DNA from: Gloeomargaritales cyanobacterium VI4D9
GTDB taxonomy: Bacteria > Cyanobacteriota > Cyanobacteriia > Gloeomargaritales > Gloeomargaritaceae
DNA: 64,000 bases
Direction of reading: 5' to 3'
Assembly (NCBI GenBank): GCA_927797885.1
Contig: OV696605.1
Span: 2,083,157 to 2,147,156 of the forward strand
A model generated the notes under the pieces. The model was not told the origin of the DNA, did no database searches, and worked only from the letters and a program-made list of their open reading frames with translations. Position numbers and translations under genes: made by a program. The first letter of the stretch is position 1. The number at the start of each line of letters is the position of its first letter. Positions 1-8,464 of this stretch are shown piece by piece.

Positions 1-99
1 CCACGCCGGGATGTCCTGAGGATGGGTGGTTAAAACCGCTTCCGCCTGAGCGATTAACCCCGGATAGTCCTCGTCAGCTAACCAGGTTTCCCAATTCAT
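1..99 (-). CDS. TPR-like protein, N-terminal 33 codons only
   Basis: Only the first 33 codons lie in the window; the reading frame runs off the left edge. It starts at an ATG (complement of 97-99) that overlaps the TGA of the MerR-pentapeptide gene by the ATGA arrangement, so the two genes are probably co-transcribed and translationally coupled. The peptide is acidic and helical (MNWETWLADEDYPGLIAQ at the N-terminus, then QAEAVLTTHP) and ends QDIPAW, a pattern typical of the first helix pair of a tetratricopeptide or similar helical repeat. The family cannot be fixed from so little sequence. Confidence 0.5.
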   Translation of the reverse strand, partial: MNWETWLADEDYPGLIAQAEAVLTTHPQDIPAW

Positions 100-1097
100 G
101 CGGAACCCAGTTGGGGGGCATAGACGTGACCGTCCGGCAGGGTCGTCCCCCAGAGGTTGGCGGTGGCGAGGCTATCGGCATGGAGCCGGGCTTGGGTCAA
201 ATCCGCCCCACTCAAATTGGCGCCCCACAGGGATGCCCCTTCCAGGTTGCTATCCCGTAAATTTGCCCCGATTAATATCGCCTCACTCAGGTTGGCATTT
301 TGCAAATTCGCTCCCGTGAGATTCGCCCCCCCCAAATTTGCCCCCACTAAATTTGCTCCCAGCAAATCCGCTTCACTCAAATCCGTGCCAATCAGAATCG
401 CCCCAATCATTTGGCTATGGCGAAAGTAGCCCCCAATCGCATCCGCCCCGGTGAGATTTGCCCCGATCAGACGGCTGTCCTCCAAGACCACCTCCTCTAA
501 ATTGGCCAGCATCAACTGCGCCCGGCTCAAATCAGCACCACTCAGGTTCACCCCGGACAAATTGGCTTGGATCAAATCCAACCCCTGAAAATCCCGTTCC
601 CCCGCCATATAGCGCTGGAGCAACTGCTCTCGCCCTACCCAATTTCCCCCTAGGGCAGGAGCATAGGTGGGATGGGCGGCTTCCCTCAACCAATCCGCTA
701 AGGTACGGTCATCCCCCTTGGCCTCATCCATTTCCGGCAATTGGGTCGCCAACCGCTCAAACCGCTGAACAATCGCCTGGTGGGTGGCTTGTAATTGTCT
801 CGCCTGTTGCGCTAGGGTCTGTAACCGTTCCTGCACCAGCCGACGAAAACTGCCGCAGGGATTGACCCCCTGGGCTTGCAGATGCACCAGATGTTTAATA
901 TCCTCCAGGGTCAGTCCGAACAGCTTGCTGTGCTGAATGAAGAGCAACTGGGTTAAAGATTCCGCCGGGTAGAGCCGGTAGCCACTCTTGTTGCGCTGGG
1001 GGGGTGCCAGAAGTCCCTCCCGCTCATAGAAGCGAATCGTCTGGGGCGATACCCCCGCCTGGGTACTCAATTCGCCAATCAGCCAGCCCCGTTCCAT
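96..1097 (-). CDS. MerR-family regulator fused to a pentapeptide-repeat domain
   Basis: The first ~70 residues (from MERGWLIGEL) form a MerR winged helix: IGELSTQAGVSPQTIRFYE followed by the conserved wing YEREGLLAPPQRN and GYRLY. A dimerisation coiled coil rich in Gln and Leu follows (about 85-125). After a linker, residues ~165-320 consist of A(N/D)LxX pentapeptide repeats forming a right-handed beta helix. MerR proteins bend promoter DNA; pentapeptide helices can mimic DNA or act as protein-binding surfaces. The fusion suggests either an effector-sensing scaffold or a self-interaction module, but this is inference. The ATG at 1097 is preferred because it begins the MerR fold; eight upstream in-frame codons exist. 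Its TGA overlaps the start of the next gene at 99. Confidence 0.85.
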   Translation of the reverse strand: MERGWLIGELSTQAGVSPQTIRFYEREGLLAPPQRNKSGYRLYPAESLTQLLFIQHSKLFGLTLEDIKHLVHLQAQGVNPCGSFRRLVQERLQTLAQQARQLQATHQAIVQRFERLATQLPEMDEAKGDDRTLADWLREAAHPTYAPALGGNWVGREQLLQRYMAGERDFQGLDLIQANLSGVNLSGADLSRAQLMLANLEEVVLEDSRLIGANLTGADAIGGYFRHSQMIGAILIGTDLSEADLLGANLVGANLGGANLTGANLQNANLSEAILIGANLRDSNLEGASLWGANLSGADLTQARLHADSLATANLWGTTLPDGHVYAPQLGSA

Positions 1098-1154
1098 TGA
1101 TATTCCTATCGCCACCATCACCCATTGTAAAGGCTCTGGTTCAAAGAGAAGTTA

Positions 1155-1271
1155 TACAGTCTATTTATCAATTAAAGGATGCAAAAAGCCTCGATTATCC
1201 TAAAGGCTTACCGTGATTGACCTAGGGCAAACGGGGTTCAACTGTATCCCATAACCACTCAAAAGACTGTA
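1155..1271. repeat. R3 repeat, 117 bp, TACAGTCT ends
   Basis: MITE-like repeat bounded by inverted TACAGTCT / AGACTGTA. The same 117-bp unit occurs in the opposite orientation at 59110-59226, and interrupted copies lie at 33730-33937 and 52964-53198. All share an AT-rich stretch with CCTTTAATT and AATCGAGGC and a terminal GAGTGGTTATGGGATAC-like stretch. It has no coding capacity. Confidence 0.8.
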
Positions 1272-1341
1272 GGCTAATCGCTTGCCCTGTAGGAGCCTTG
1301 GAAGGTTGCGGGAATTGTTTTGACCGACTCAAGCCAATCAA

Positions 1342-1563
1342 GGACACCTCTATAGCTAGGTAGGTTAAGGTTGTCACCTTAAGATTCTGGGAAACCAATG
1401 TGGGGCTACGCCCAGCGACCCATATCATGTCAACCTTTGTATGCTCAGCTATATTAATTCGCAACCATTGCGAATGACCCCTGCGTTATTGATAATTGCC
1501 AACAAGAGAATCGGGCTTCCAAACCTGCCGTGTAAGTACAAAAATCAATAAATAGAGGTGCCC
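1342..1563. repeat. R4-type repeat with R1-like ends
   Basis: A 222-bp block starting GGACACCTCT and ending AGAGGTGCCC. The right half (about 1467-1560) is the reverse complement of segments near 12463-12545 and 52571-52650, sharing GGCAATTATCAATAACGCAGG on one strand. The ends match the termini of the IS5-like element at 27307-29666, so this looks like a non-autonomous derivative. An 80-codon ORF across it is not a gene. Confidence 0.65.
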
Positions 1564-1609
1564 TGTAGTAGTAGTTTCAGCTACTGTCCTAAAGGCACCT
1601 TGAAGTGAA

Positions 1610-2977
1610 TTAACTCTGGATCAACCCCTGCAACCGCTCAGCCAAAAGCTCCGTAACCTGATTCACTACCTCCCGGGCGGCTTTGCGGCTACTGCGGTAG
1701 GTATCCCAATAGTCATTCAGCCGGATCGGTTCCCCCACCCGCACCGCTACCCAGCGCTTGCCCAGATGCACCGGTTGGTCTTTGCCCTGGAGATGGGTCA
1801 CCACCGACCAGAGAATCAGGGTAGTTTCCGCAAAACGATCCGCCGAGGGCTTTTCCCGCACATAATCCCCGGTCACACTGGTCAGCCGTTCCACCAACTG
1901 CATATGCCACAGGCGCAATGCCGCTTCCTGGGCAATCCGGTCGGCTAAACTGCGAGCCAAGGGGGACAGGTCGTGCAAATCCTGCCGGTACATCCAGTCC
2001 CACCCGGCGGCTTCCAACCGGCGGCATCGGTCAATGGTACTGCCCTCCCCCGGCACCCCAAAAAACGCCTCCGTCACCCGCAACGCCTTATCCCGCAGAC
2101 GTTCCAACCGAATTTTCAACCGTTCATTTACAGATAAATCCGGCTCCGGGGGCAGTTCCGGCGGGGGGCAATGGTAAAACCGGCGGTAAAAATCCTCCAT
2201 CTGGGTCAGCAAATAATCCGCCAAACGCAACAAACGCCCATAAAGCCATTCCTGCCGCTCCGTCGGTGTTTCAGGGGATTGGCTCATCACCGGCAAACCA
2301 CACAGGGTTTCCATGCGGGTCAGGAGTTGGCTGATTTTTTCCCAGGGGGGACGCAAAAACCCGTACTGAATGCCAATGGGAATCACCACCACCGGCAATT
2401 CCTGCCCCTGTTTCGTCAAATCCTCCAAACACCAAAACCCCATCTGGGGTACCCCCGGCTCCAACGGTGCCAACCGCTCGCTGTGGCTGTTGATCCCCCC
2501 CTCCGGCGCTACGGTCAAGGGCATTTCCCCCTGGAGCAAACATTCCCGAATCGTTTTCAACGCCGTCCGATCCACCCGCCCCCGCTGAATCGGAATTCCT
2601 CCTAACCGGGAAAACAGCCAGCCCACCCACCGCCCCGCCCACAGGGGAATGCCCCGGTCATAGACGAAATAATTATGCAACGGTAACTGGAGTTTTACAC
2701 CCGCCGCCCGTGCCGCCTGGGGTACGGAACGAGAAAGTAAATACAACATCACATAGGGGTCATCCAGGGTGGGATGGCGAAAGGCGAGCAACACCCGTGC
2801 CTGATTTTTTTGTAACGCCTGATACCAGGGCACCAGAGCATCAGCCCCCTCCACCCGCACCTGAGCAATGTGCAACTGGGTACGCATCCACCAGGGCAAT
2901 AGCAGGTGAATCACCCAGCGCACCCACGGCTGATAGTGGGGGGGAATAAATTGCAAACCGGGTTCCGCCCGCCGCAC
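1610..2977 (-). CDS. PlsC-like 1-acylglycerol-3-phosphate acyltransferase family protein
   Basis: Predicted glycerolipid acyltransferase acting at the membrane, transferring an acyl chain to a lysophospholipid-type acceptor. The HX4D catalytic box is at residues 68-73 (HPTLDD within LAFRHPTLDDPY). A second block, GGIPIQRGRVDR, lies near 130, and the substrate-binding block reads VAPEGGINSHSE near 160, replacing the usual EGTR. At 455 residues it is about twice the length of simple PlsC; the C-terminal half has no domain I recognise. The start is GTG, directly abutting the TAG of ycf48 (2978-2980), so it is probably in one operon with rubA and ycf48. The exact substrate is unknown. Confidence 0.75.
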   Translation of the reverse strand: MRRAEPGLQFIPPHYQPWVRWVIHLLLPWWMRTQLHIAQVRVEGADALVPWYQALQKNQARVLLAFRHPTLDDPYVMLYLLSRSVPQAARAAGVKLQLPLHNYFVYDRGIPLWAGRWVGWLFSRLGGIPIQRGRVDRTALKTIRECLLQGEMPLTVAPEGGINSHSERLAPLEPGVPQMGFWCLEDLTKQGQELPVVVIPIGIQYGFLRPPWEKISQLLTRMETLCGLPVMSQSPETPTERQEWLYGRLLRLADYLLTQMEDFYRRFYHCPPPELPPEPDLSVNERLKIRLERLRDKALRVTEAFFGVPGEGSTIDRCRRLEAAGWDWMYRQDLHDLSPLARSLADRIAQEAALRLWHMQLVERLTSVTGDYVREKPSADRFAETTLILWSVVTHLQGKDQPVHLGKRWVAVRVGEPIRLNDYWDTYRSSRKAAREVVNQVTELLAERLQGLIQS

Positions 2978-3961
2978 CTACGCCCCCCGGTAACGCAGAA
3001 GGGTACCCTGATTCCCCAGGATAAACCCCTGCTCCGGCGTGAAAAACACAATCCGGTACAAATTCGCCGGGATATTCGCCACTTCCTTGTCCTGTTGCCA
3101 GGTTTGCCCCCCGTCGTAGCTCACATAGAGGGTGCCACTGCCCCCCGTCAACCAGATTTCCTGGGGAGAACGATACGCCATATCCAGCAGACCAATCCCC
3201 AGAAACCCCACATTCCCCTCCGGTTGCAAGGGTTTGCTCCAATGCCCCTCCTGCCCATCGGGATTAAACCGCAATTCCCCCGCTTGGCTGAGCATCCACA
3301 ACCCCCCATCGGGCGTAAACCCCATGCTCTGCACCCGGCGGGAACTCTCCCGGTTGTGCTGCACCCAAGCCGATTGCCCCGGCTCCCAGGTGGAATAGAA
3401 ATTTCCCTTGGTGGAGACCGCCGTGTAATGCCCCTGGCTGTCTCGGTCTAAATCCCGTGCCGCCCCCAACGCCTGTTCCACCTGCGCCTGCCAGGTTTTG
3501 CCCCCATCCGTGGTGCGGTAAATCGCCCCCAAATCCGTCGTCATTTCCGCCGAGTTCTTCCCCAGGGCGACAATCGCAATCGGTACCCCTGGCAATTTTT
3601 CATCCAAAGGAATCCGCACCCAGGATTTACCCCCATCGGTCGTGTGCAATAGCAAAGGCGGTTTGCCCACCACCCAGCCCTCGCCATCCCGCATACTCAC
3701 CGCCGTGAACCGGTATAAACCTTCCCCCAAATCCAGGGTGCGCGAGTTCCAGGTTTTGCCCCCGTCCTCGGTTTCCAGCAGGGTCGCCTCCGTCCCCACC
3801 AACCAGCCATGCTGGGGCTGATCCGGGTCAAACGCAATATCCATCAGGGTCGCCGTCGTTGGCAGAGATACCTGCTCCCAGGGATGGGTCGTGGTTGCCA
3901 CGGGACCCCGACTACACCCCAACAACAGCACACACATCAGCACCGCCAACAGTCGCCCCAT
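2978..3961 (-). CDS. ycf48: Ycf48/HCF136-type photosystem II assembly factor
   Basis: A beta-propeller lipoprotein that binds newly made D1 during photosystem II assembly at the thylakoid lumen side. The chosen ATG (complement 3959-3961) begins MGRLLAVLMCVLLLGCSRG, a signal peptide with lipobox LLGC. The longer open frame upstream overlaps rubA and lacks a signal. The mature part carries repeated blade motifs with the DGGKTW/DGGQTW signature (EDGGKTW, TDGGKSW, TDGGKTW, YDGGQTW). Its 327 residues match the family. It lies 5 bp after rubA, the widely conserved cyanobacterial pairing, but psbEFLJ does not follow here; a PlsC-like gene does. Confidence 0.93.
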   Translation of the reverse strand: MGRLLAVLMCVLLLGCSRGPVATTTHPWEQVSLPTTATLMDIAFDPDQPQHGWLVGTEATLLETEDGGKTWNSRTLDLGEGLYRFTAVSMRDGEGWVVGKPPLLLHTTDGGKSWVRIPLDEKLPGVPIAIVALGKNSAEMTTDLGAIYRTTDGGKTWQAQVEQALGAARDLDRDSQGHYTAVSTKGNFYSTWEPGQSAWVQHNRESSRRVQSMGFTPDGGLWMLSQAGELRFNPDGQEGHWSKPLQPEGNVGFLGIGLLDMAYRSPQEIWLTGGSGTLYVSYDGGQTWQQDKEVANIPANLYRIVFFTPEQGFILGNQGTLLRYRGA

Positions 3962-3966
3962 CGCCC

Positions 3967-4293
3967 CTATTTCAACCCGTAAAAACTCATTAAAAAGAGA
4001 AATCCCAGCGCCAACCCGCCAAAAATCAGCAGGTTTTTTTGCCCCGGCGTGAGGGTATTCACCCCCAACCCATAGCGATAATTTTCCGGGAACCCCGCTA
4101 CGGATTTGGTGCCAATATCGGCAAAAGCGGTTTTCCGGGCACCACACACGGGACAGCGCCAATCCACCGGCAAAGCGGTAAATGCCGTCCCCGCCGGTAT
4201 GCCCTTATCCGGTTGCCCCTGTTCCGGCTCATAGATATAGCCACAGGCTCGACACTCATAGCGGGACAATTCCGCCACCGCTGGTTCATTCAT
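3967..4293 (-). CDS. rubA: Membrane-anchored rubredoxin RubA
   Basis: A small one-iron electron carrier needed for photosystem assembly in cyanobacteria and chloroplasts. Two knuckles are visible, [14 protein letters not shown] near the N-terminus and [10 protein letters not shown] about 40 residues later, giving the four Cys iron ligands. A C-terminal hydrophobic helix ([19 protein letters not shown]) anchors it to the thylakoid membrane. The ATG starting [10 protein letters not shown] is chosen over an upstream ATG seven codons away, as this gives a typical 108-residue protein. It is followed within 5 bp by ycf48, so the two are probably translated from one message. Confidence 0.93.
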   Translation of the reverse strand: MNEPAVAELSRYECRACGYIYEPEQGQPDKGIPAGTAFTALPVDWRCPVCGARKTAFADIGTKSVAGFPENYRYGLGVNTLTPGQKNLLIFGGLALGFLFLMSFYGLK

Positions 4294-4330
4294 AATGCAC
4301 CCCCAACGCCTCATTTATTATGCCATAGGG

Positions 4331-5665
4331 CTACCCCCGCCCCAACGCCTGCGCCACCCGTTGCCCGGAACGCACCGCCCCCTCCATGTAGCCCTGCCAT
4401 TCCCCGCCCGTATGCTCCCCGGCAAACCAAACCCGCCCCACCGGTTGGGTCAACGCCCCCGCCAAGGTCGTCCATTGCCCCGGCTGAAAACAGGTATAAC
4501 TGCCCAACGCCCAGGGTTCCCGCCCCCAAGCCACCTGGGTTTCGGCGGTAATGGGTGCCGTACTGCCCATGTATTTTTGCATCACAGCCAAGCCCACCTG
4601 CCCGGTTGGTAACTGTAACCCCGCCTGTCCCCCCAGAAAAAACGTCAACCCCCGCTCCCCATGCGCCCAGGAATACTGGTACCCCCCATCCGTGATCGTT
4701 TCGCCGCTGTAGCCCTGGGTGCGCCAAAACGCCCGCCCCGTCTGCATCACCACCTTGCCATTGGTGCCGTAGCCCCAGGTGTGAACCGCCCGTTGCTGGG
4801 CAGGGGATAGCCCAATCCCCAACTCCATCCGCCGCAACCGGGTGAGGGGCACCGCCAAAACCACCGCCTGCGCCCGCAATTCCTTGCCCCCGCCGCTGAG
4901 CCGATAACCCTGCCCCACCGCCCGCACCGCCTCCACCTGCCAATTCACCTCGATTTGCCCGGTTAATTTCGCCGCCAACCGGTTGATTAAACGACTATTT
5001 CCCCCGGCGATCCGATACCGGGGTGCCTCCTCCTCCGGCTCCGCCCCCGCCTCTGCCAACCAAAAAATCAAATTCAACGCCGACTGGTTCCCCACCTCCA
5101 GTCCAAATTCCGTTTGACATTGAATTTCTAAATAGCGGCGCACCCACCCCCGCACCCCCAACCGGTCTAAATAATCCGTAATCGAAGCCCGATCCAGTTG
5201 ACGGGTCAGGGCATCCTGGGGAAAATCCCGTTCCCGCTCCGGCAACCGCTGATAATCCCGGCGTACCCTCTGCCAAATCGGTCGCACCTGCTCTGTCACC
5301 TGCGCCGCCGTGTACTGCTGTCCCCCAAAGAAAAACCCCATCCGTCCCGGAGTCTGCACCGGCACCAAGGACAAGCCCAATGCCCGGACTAACTGTTGCA
5401 CCTGCCGATGTTCCCCATCAATAAATTCCCCCCCCAACTCCACCGGCTGTCCCCCCTGCGCCTGCGTCCACACCCGTCCCCCCAAGCGGTCACTCCCCTC
5501 CAACACCCGCACCCTGACCCCCCGTTGCGCCAAATTGTACGCCGCCGTCAACCCCGCCAACCCCGCCCCCACCACGACAACATCGGGATTGACTTCCGCC
5601 GCCCGCCACCCCTGGCAACCCGCCAATACCCCCAAGCCCACCAAGCCCAATTGCCGCCGCCGCAT
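4331..5665 (-). CDS. FAD-dependent amine oxidase family lipoprotein
   Basis: Flavin oxidoreductase of the monoamine oxidase fold. After a short signal, residues ~29-58 form the dinucleotide-binding motif VVVVGAGLAGLTAAYNL with the downstream GGRVWTQ, and the C-terminus contains VWFAGEHTGGEWQGYMEGA, the conserved FAD-contacting segment. The N-terminus MRRRQLGLVGLGVLAGCQG combines a twin-arginine-like start with a lipobox (LAGC), implying export of a folded flavoprotein and lipid anchoring. Substrate cannot be deduced; L-amino acid, polyamine and carotenoid-type oxidases share this fold. It lies 37 bp upstream of rubA on the same strand and may lead that operon. Confidence 0.85.
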   Translation of the reverse strand: MRRRQLGLVGLGVLAGCQGWRAAEVNPDVVVVGAGLAGLTAAYNLAQRGVRVRVLEGSDRLGGRVWTQAQGGQPVELGGEFIDGEHRQVQQLVRALGLSLVPVQTPGRMGFFFGGQQYTAAQVTEQVRPIWQRVRRDYQRLPERERDFPQDALTRQLDRASITDYLDRLGVRGWVRRYLEIQCQTEFGLEVGNQSALNLIFWLAEAGAEPEEEAPRYRIAGGNSRLINRLAAKLTGQIEVNWQVEAVRAVGQGYRLSGGGKELRAQAVVLAVPLTRLRRMELGIGLSPAQQRAVHTWGYGTNGKVVMQTGRAFWRTQGYSGETITDGGYQYSWAHGERGLTFFLGGQAGLQLPTGQVGLAVMQKYMGSTAPITAETQVAWGREPWALGSYTCFQPGQWTTLAGALTQPVGRVWFAGEHTGGEWQGYMEGAVRSGQRVAQALGRG

Positions 5666-5747
5666 TTTCCTCCCCTCCCCTATTGTTAAGAAGTGTAAAA
5701 AGATTTAATATATTATGCAGATGTTAAATTTCCTTTGATAGCCCCCT

Positions 5748-6059
5748 ATGAACTCCCCCCATTTGCCCCATTCTCCCATAGTAAAATCTCTTTTAGAGCC
5801 ACTTTTGAGTGACTTCCTGTACTGGTTTGGTCAGGCGCGCCAAATGTTGGAGGGGGAAACCCTCCCCTTTTTGGAACCGGGTCAGCGGCAAGCCTTGCTG
5901 GCTCAGATTACCCAAGCGGAAGCGGAAGTCCAAGCCGCCCATGCCCTGCTCACCAGTACCGGCGTGGGGGTAGATACCACCGTTTTAATGACCTGGCATC
6001 GTCTGGTTTTAGAATGTTGGCATCTCCGCTTGCAGACCCGTACCCATCCCCATCCTTGA
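5748..6059 (+). CDS. DUF2605 family protein
   Basis: A 103-residue cyanobacterial protein of unknown function. It shows the family pattern: LLEPLLSDFLYWFGQARQML near the N-terminus, an Ala/Gln-rich helix in the middle and VGVDTTVLMTWHRLVLECW near the end. No membrane segment or catalytic motif is visible. The DUF2973 gene starts 20 bp downstream, and I recall the two families co-occurring, so they probably act together. Confidence 0.75.
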   Translation: MNSPHLPHSPIVKSLLEPLLSDFLYWFGQARQMLEGETLPFLEPGQRQALLAQITQAEAEVQAAHALLTSTGVGVDTTVLMTWHRLVLECWHLRLQTRTHPHP

Positions 6060-6078
6060 CCCTATTTCTGGTTAAACA

Positions 6079-6330
6079 ATGATTCTACATTTGCTGTACG
6101 TCGTCCTATTTACCATCCTGTCCGTTCTGGCACTCGGTAATCTTCTGCGGAGTTTGATGCGTTTGAGTTTGGAATCCCAATATCCCCGCCAGCGCCCCGT
6201 TCCCCACCCGGAATTGTTGGACGAGGCGGGTAACCCGGTGGACGAACCCCTGCTGGTGATGCGGAGTGTGAATTTAGAGGAAGCCCGCCAGCAGTTGGAC
6301 AAACTCTACGGGGACGATTTGGAATCGTAG
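6079..6330 (+). CDS. DUF2973 family small membrane protein
   Basis: An 83-residue protein with one N-terminal membrane helix (ILHLLYVVLFTILSVLALGNL) and a soluble tail that ends EARQQLDKLYGDDLES. This matches cyanobacterial DUF2973. It follows the DUF2605 gene by 20 bp. Its last 25 bp overlap the 3' end of ictB, which converges from the other strand, leaving no room for a terminator between them. Confidence 0.75.
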   Translation: MILHLLYVVLFTILSVLALGNLLRSLMRLSLESQYPRQRPVPHPELLDEAGNPVDEPLLVMRSVNLEEARQQLDKLYGDDLES

Positions 6331-7625
6331 CGACCGAACACCAGTGCCACGCTAAACCACCAGAGCATTTGCACCTGGGGGCGAAACCAAAGGGTATCCA
6401 CCAGCCCGTGGGTCATTGTGCCCACCATCCCCGCCAAAATGCCCATCAGCAAAAACGCTTGGGGGCAGGGTTTCTTCATTAAATAGGATAAGTTTTGCCA
6501 ACTCCGGTGCAAAATGGTGCCCGTGAGTGCCAGAAATGCTCCCAAACCCAGCAATCCCGATTCCACCGCCACCTCCAGGGGGACGGAATAGGCGCCCAAC
6601 GCATTGAAATTCGGTCGCTGGTAGAGGGGATAAATCAGATTAAACGCCCGATTTCCGGGTCCGATGCCCAGCCAAGGGTGATCCCGGATCATCGCCAGCA
6701 CCGCCGCCCAGACATTGATCCGAAAATTGTTACTGCTGTCCGCTCGCCCCGCAAAAATACTCAAAAACCGCAGGCGCAGTCGTTCCGAACGTCCTAACAG
6801 TGCCAGTACTATTACCAAAACCAATCCCGCCCCCACCCAGAGCAATACCCTTTGCCAGAGGGGACGGTGGGGACTCCATTGCCACCAGCCCCAGCCCAAC
6901 CCCACCCCAAAACTGGTATAGACGGCGGCTAATCCTAGCCAGCCTCCCCGACTGCCCGTGAGAACCACACAGACGGTCAGCACCAGCACCAGGGTAACAG
7001 CCAGTGCCCGTTGTGCCCAGGTACGCCAACCCAGCAGACAGCCCAAACTCATCCCCACCCCCGGCAGGAGATAGGCTGCCAACACATTGGGATTCTTCAA
7101 AAAGCTATACACCCGGGTCGTGCCCGCCAGCGGTGATTCCGGGTCAATCCAAGTCGCCAGGGCTTCCGCCCCAAAAAACCATTGCCGCAACCCCACCACC
7201 GCCACCAGCAGTGCCACCAGTAAGTACAAAATCATTAACCACTGCCCCCAGCGGCGCACCCCCCGCAACAGCACCCCCAGGGCAGACAAGTACAAACTCG
7301 CCTTCACCCACCCACTCAAAGCCGCCATTTTCACCGGGGAAAAAGCCGTCGCCAGGGTCAGGGTCACCCAGTACAGCACCGCCGTCCCCCAAATCCCTGC
7401 AGGCGGTTCCAAAAGCCATAGCCCAAACCCCAGCCCCACCCCGCCGAGCAAGAGGACACCTAACTGGTCATTACTCAAAAATGGCAGACCCAGCAGTAGT
7501 CCTGCCACCCACAGCGCCGCCACTGCATCCCGCCACCGTCCCAGCAGACTACCCGGCACCCAGGCGGCACCCTTACCCCACCACCCGGTCACCCAACTGG
7601 CGGGGAACCAATGAGTGGGCACCAT
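6306..7625 (-). CDS. ictB: IctB family inorganic-carbon-associated membrane protein
   Basis: A 439-residue polytopic membrane protein (about 10-12 hydrophobic helices) of the O-antigen ligase-like superfamily. It matches IctB, first linked to bicarbonate accumulation in Synechococcus, by the block SFLKNPNVLAAYLLPGVG, the GSRGGWLGL segment and PWLGIGPGNRAFNLIYPLYQ. Whether IctB is itself a bicarbonate transporter is disputed; the fold suggests polymer or lipid ligation. The start ATG overlaps the TGA of the 120-residue upstream gene as TGATG, implying coupled translation. Confidence 0.85.
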   Translation of the reverse strand: MVPTHWFPASWVTGWWGKGAAWVPGSLLGRWRDAVAALWVAGLLLGLPFLSNDQLGVLLLGGVGLGFGLWLLEPPAGIWGTAVLYWVTLTLATAFSPVKMAALSGWVKASLYLSALGVLLRGVRRWGQWLMILYLLVALLVAVVGLRQWFFGAEALATWIDPESPLAGTTRVYSFLKNPNVLAAYLLPGVGMSLGCLLGWRTWAQRALAVTLVLVLTVCVVLTGSRGGWLGLAAVYTSFGVGLGWGWWQWSPHRPLWQRVLLWVGAGLVLVIVLALLGRSERLRLRFLSIFAGRADSSNNFRINVWAAVLAMIRDHPWLGIGPGNRAFNLIYPLYQRPNFNALGAYSVPLEVAVESGLLGLGAFLALTGTILHRSWQNLSYLMKKPCPQAFLLMGILAGMVGTMTHGLVDTLWFRPQVQMLWWFSVALVFGRYDSKSSP

Positions 7626-7987
7626 CAGGCGCGACGGATTTGCTTCGCCATGTCTAAAAATGAACTCATATTTGGGCCAGGCCGTCGCCGGTTGCGTAAA
7701 TCCGGGGAGCCAGAACTAAACACCAGCGTGGGGGTAGGTGCCGGTTTCGCCACCACTGCTTCGGGCTTGGCGACCGATTTGGCTTCCGTAGAAGCTACTG
7801 GCGTTGCCGACCGGGATTCCGATTCGCGCCCAAGGCTCTTGGCTTCCTCTGGGTCTAGGAAAAAAGCCGTTTCCTGTTTCTTAGGAGATTCCCCCTGGGG
7901 TCGCCGCCGAAAAATGCCAAAAATTGCCCCAAAAATACCGCCGATAAAGCCAAAAACGGCTCCAAACAGCCTACCAATTACACCCAT
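7625..7987 (-). CDS. Conserved hypothetical protein with Gly/Phe-rich N-terminus
   Basis: A 120-residue protein without a family I can name. The first 28 residues (GRLFGAVFGFIGGIFGAIFG) form a glycine-zipper-like hydrophobic helix followed by an RRR stop-transfer cluster. The centre is low-complexity Ala/Pro/Lys/Ser. The C-terminus reads PNMSSFLDMAKQIRR, a short helix that looks conserved-type. It overlaps ictB by the TGATG arrangement, so it is probably co-expressed with it. Membrane association by the N-terminus is inferred from hydrophobicity. Confidence 0.65.
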   Translation of the reverse strand: MGVIGRLFGAVFGFIGGIFGAIFGIFRRRPQGESPKKQETAFFLDPEEAKSLGRESESRSATPVASTEAKSVAKPEAVVAKPAPTPTLVFSSGSPDLRNRRRPGPNMSSFLDMAKQIRRA

Positions 7988-8054
7988 AATTGTCCCCCCA
8001 TCAACAACAGCATTTGTCCATCGGGCACTCTATATCTTATCCGAAAATTTTGGG

Positions 8055-8267
8055 TCAGGCTTCGTCAAAGGCTTCCCAATCCAACAGGTGCAGATAGGGT
8101 TCCACGATGTCTGGGCGTTGGAACGCAATTTTTCTTAACAAATGCCAATCCTGGAGGCTGGCAAACGCATTGGGATAATCGTCCTGTTCTAGCCGTTGGG
8201 CGAGGGCGGCCACATCAGCGGGCGTTAGGTGCTGAATCTCCTGTTCAGTGATGGTTTGAGCATTCAT
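8055..8267 (-). CDS. DUF2555 family protein
   Basis: A 70-residue soluble acidic protein. The pattern LTPADVAALAQRLEQDDY followed by DWHLLRKIAFQRP and VEPYLHLLDWEAFDEA fits the small cyanobacterial family DUF2555 as I recall it. No function is known. It stands alone, 67 bp before the 120-residue gene on the same strand. Confidence 0.7.
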   Translation of the reverse strand: MNAQTITEQEIQHLTPADVAALAQRLEQDDYPNAFASLQDWHLLRKIAFQRPDIVEPYLHLLDWEAFDEA

Positions 8268-8464
8268 AGCACACAGGTTTCCCAGGGGAATGAAACGATG
8301 AGCATTGATACAGTCTTACGCTATTTAATATTATCTCAATCCGGTTGTCCCATCAAGCAACGCCCCTAAAATTCAGCACCCATTGGTGATCCAGAGATTT
8401 TGGAGGTCTGTCATGGAAGCATCTTCCATTCGTCAAATGTCCACTCATTATAATTGAGACACCT

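Noticed and set aside
1222-1464. 80-codon minus-strand ORF
   Set aside because: It spans the end of an R3 copy and the start of an R4 element, and the peptide has no family pattern; best explained as repeat DNA.
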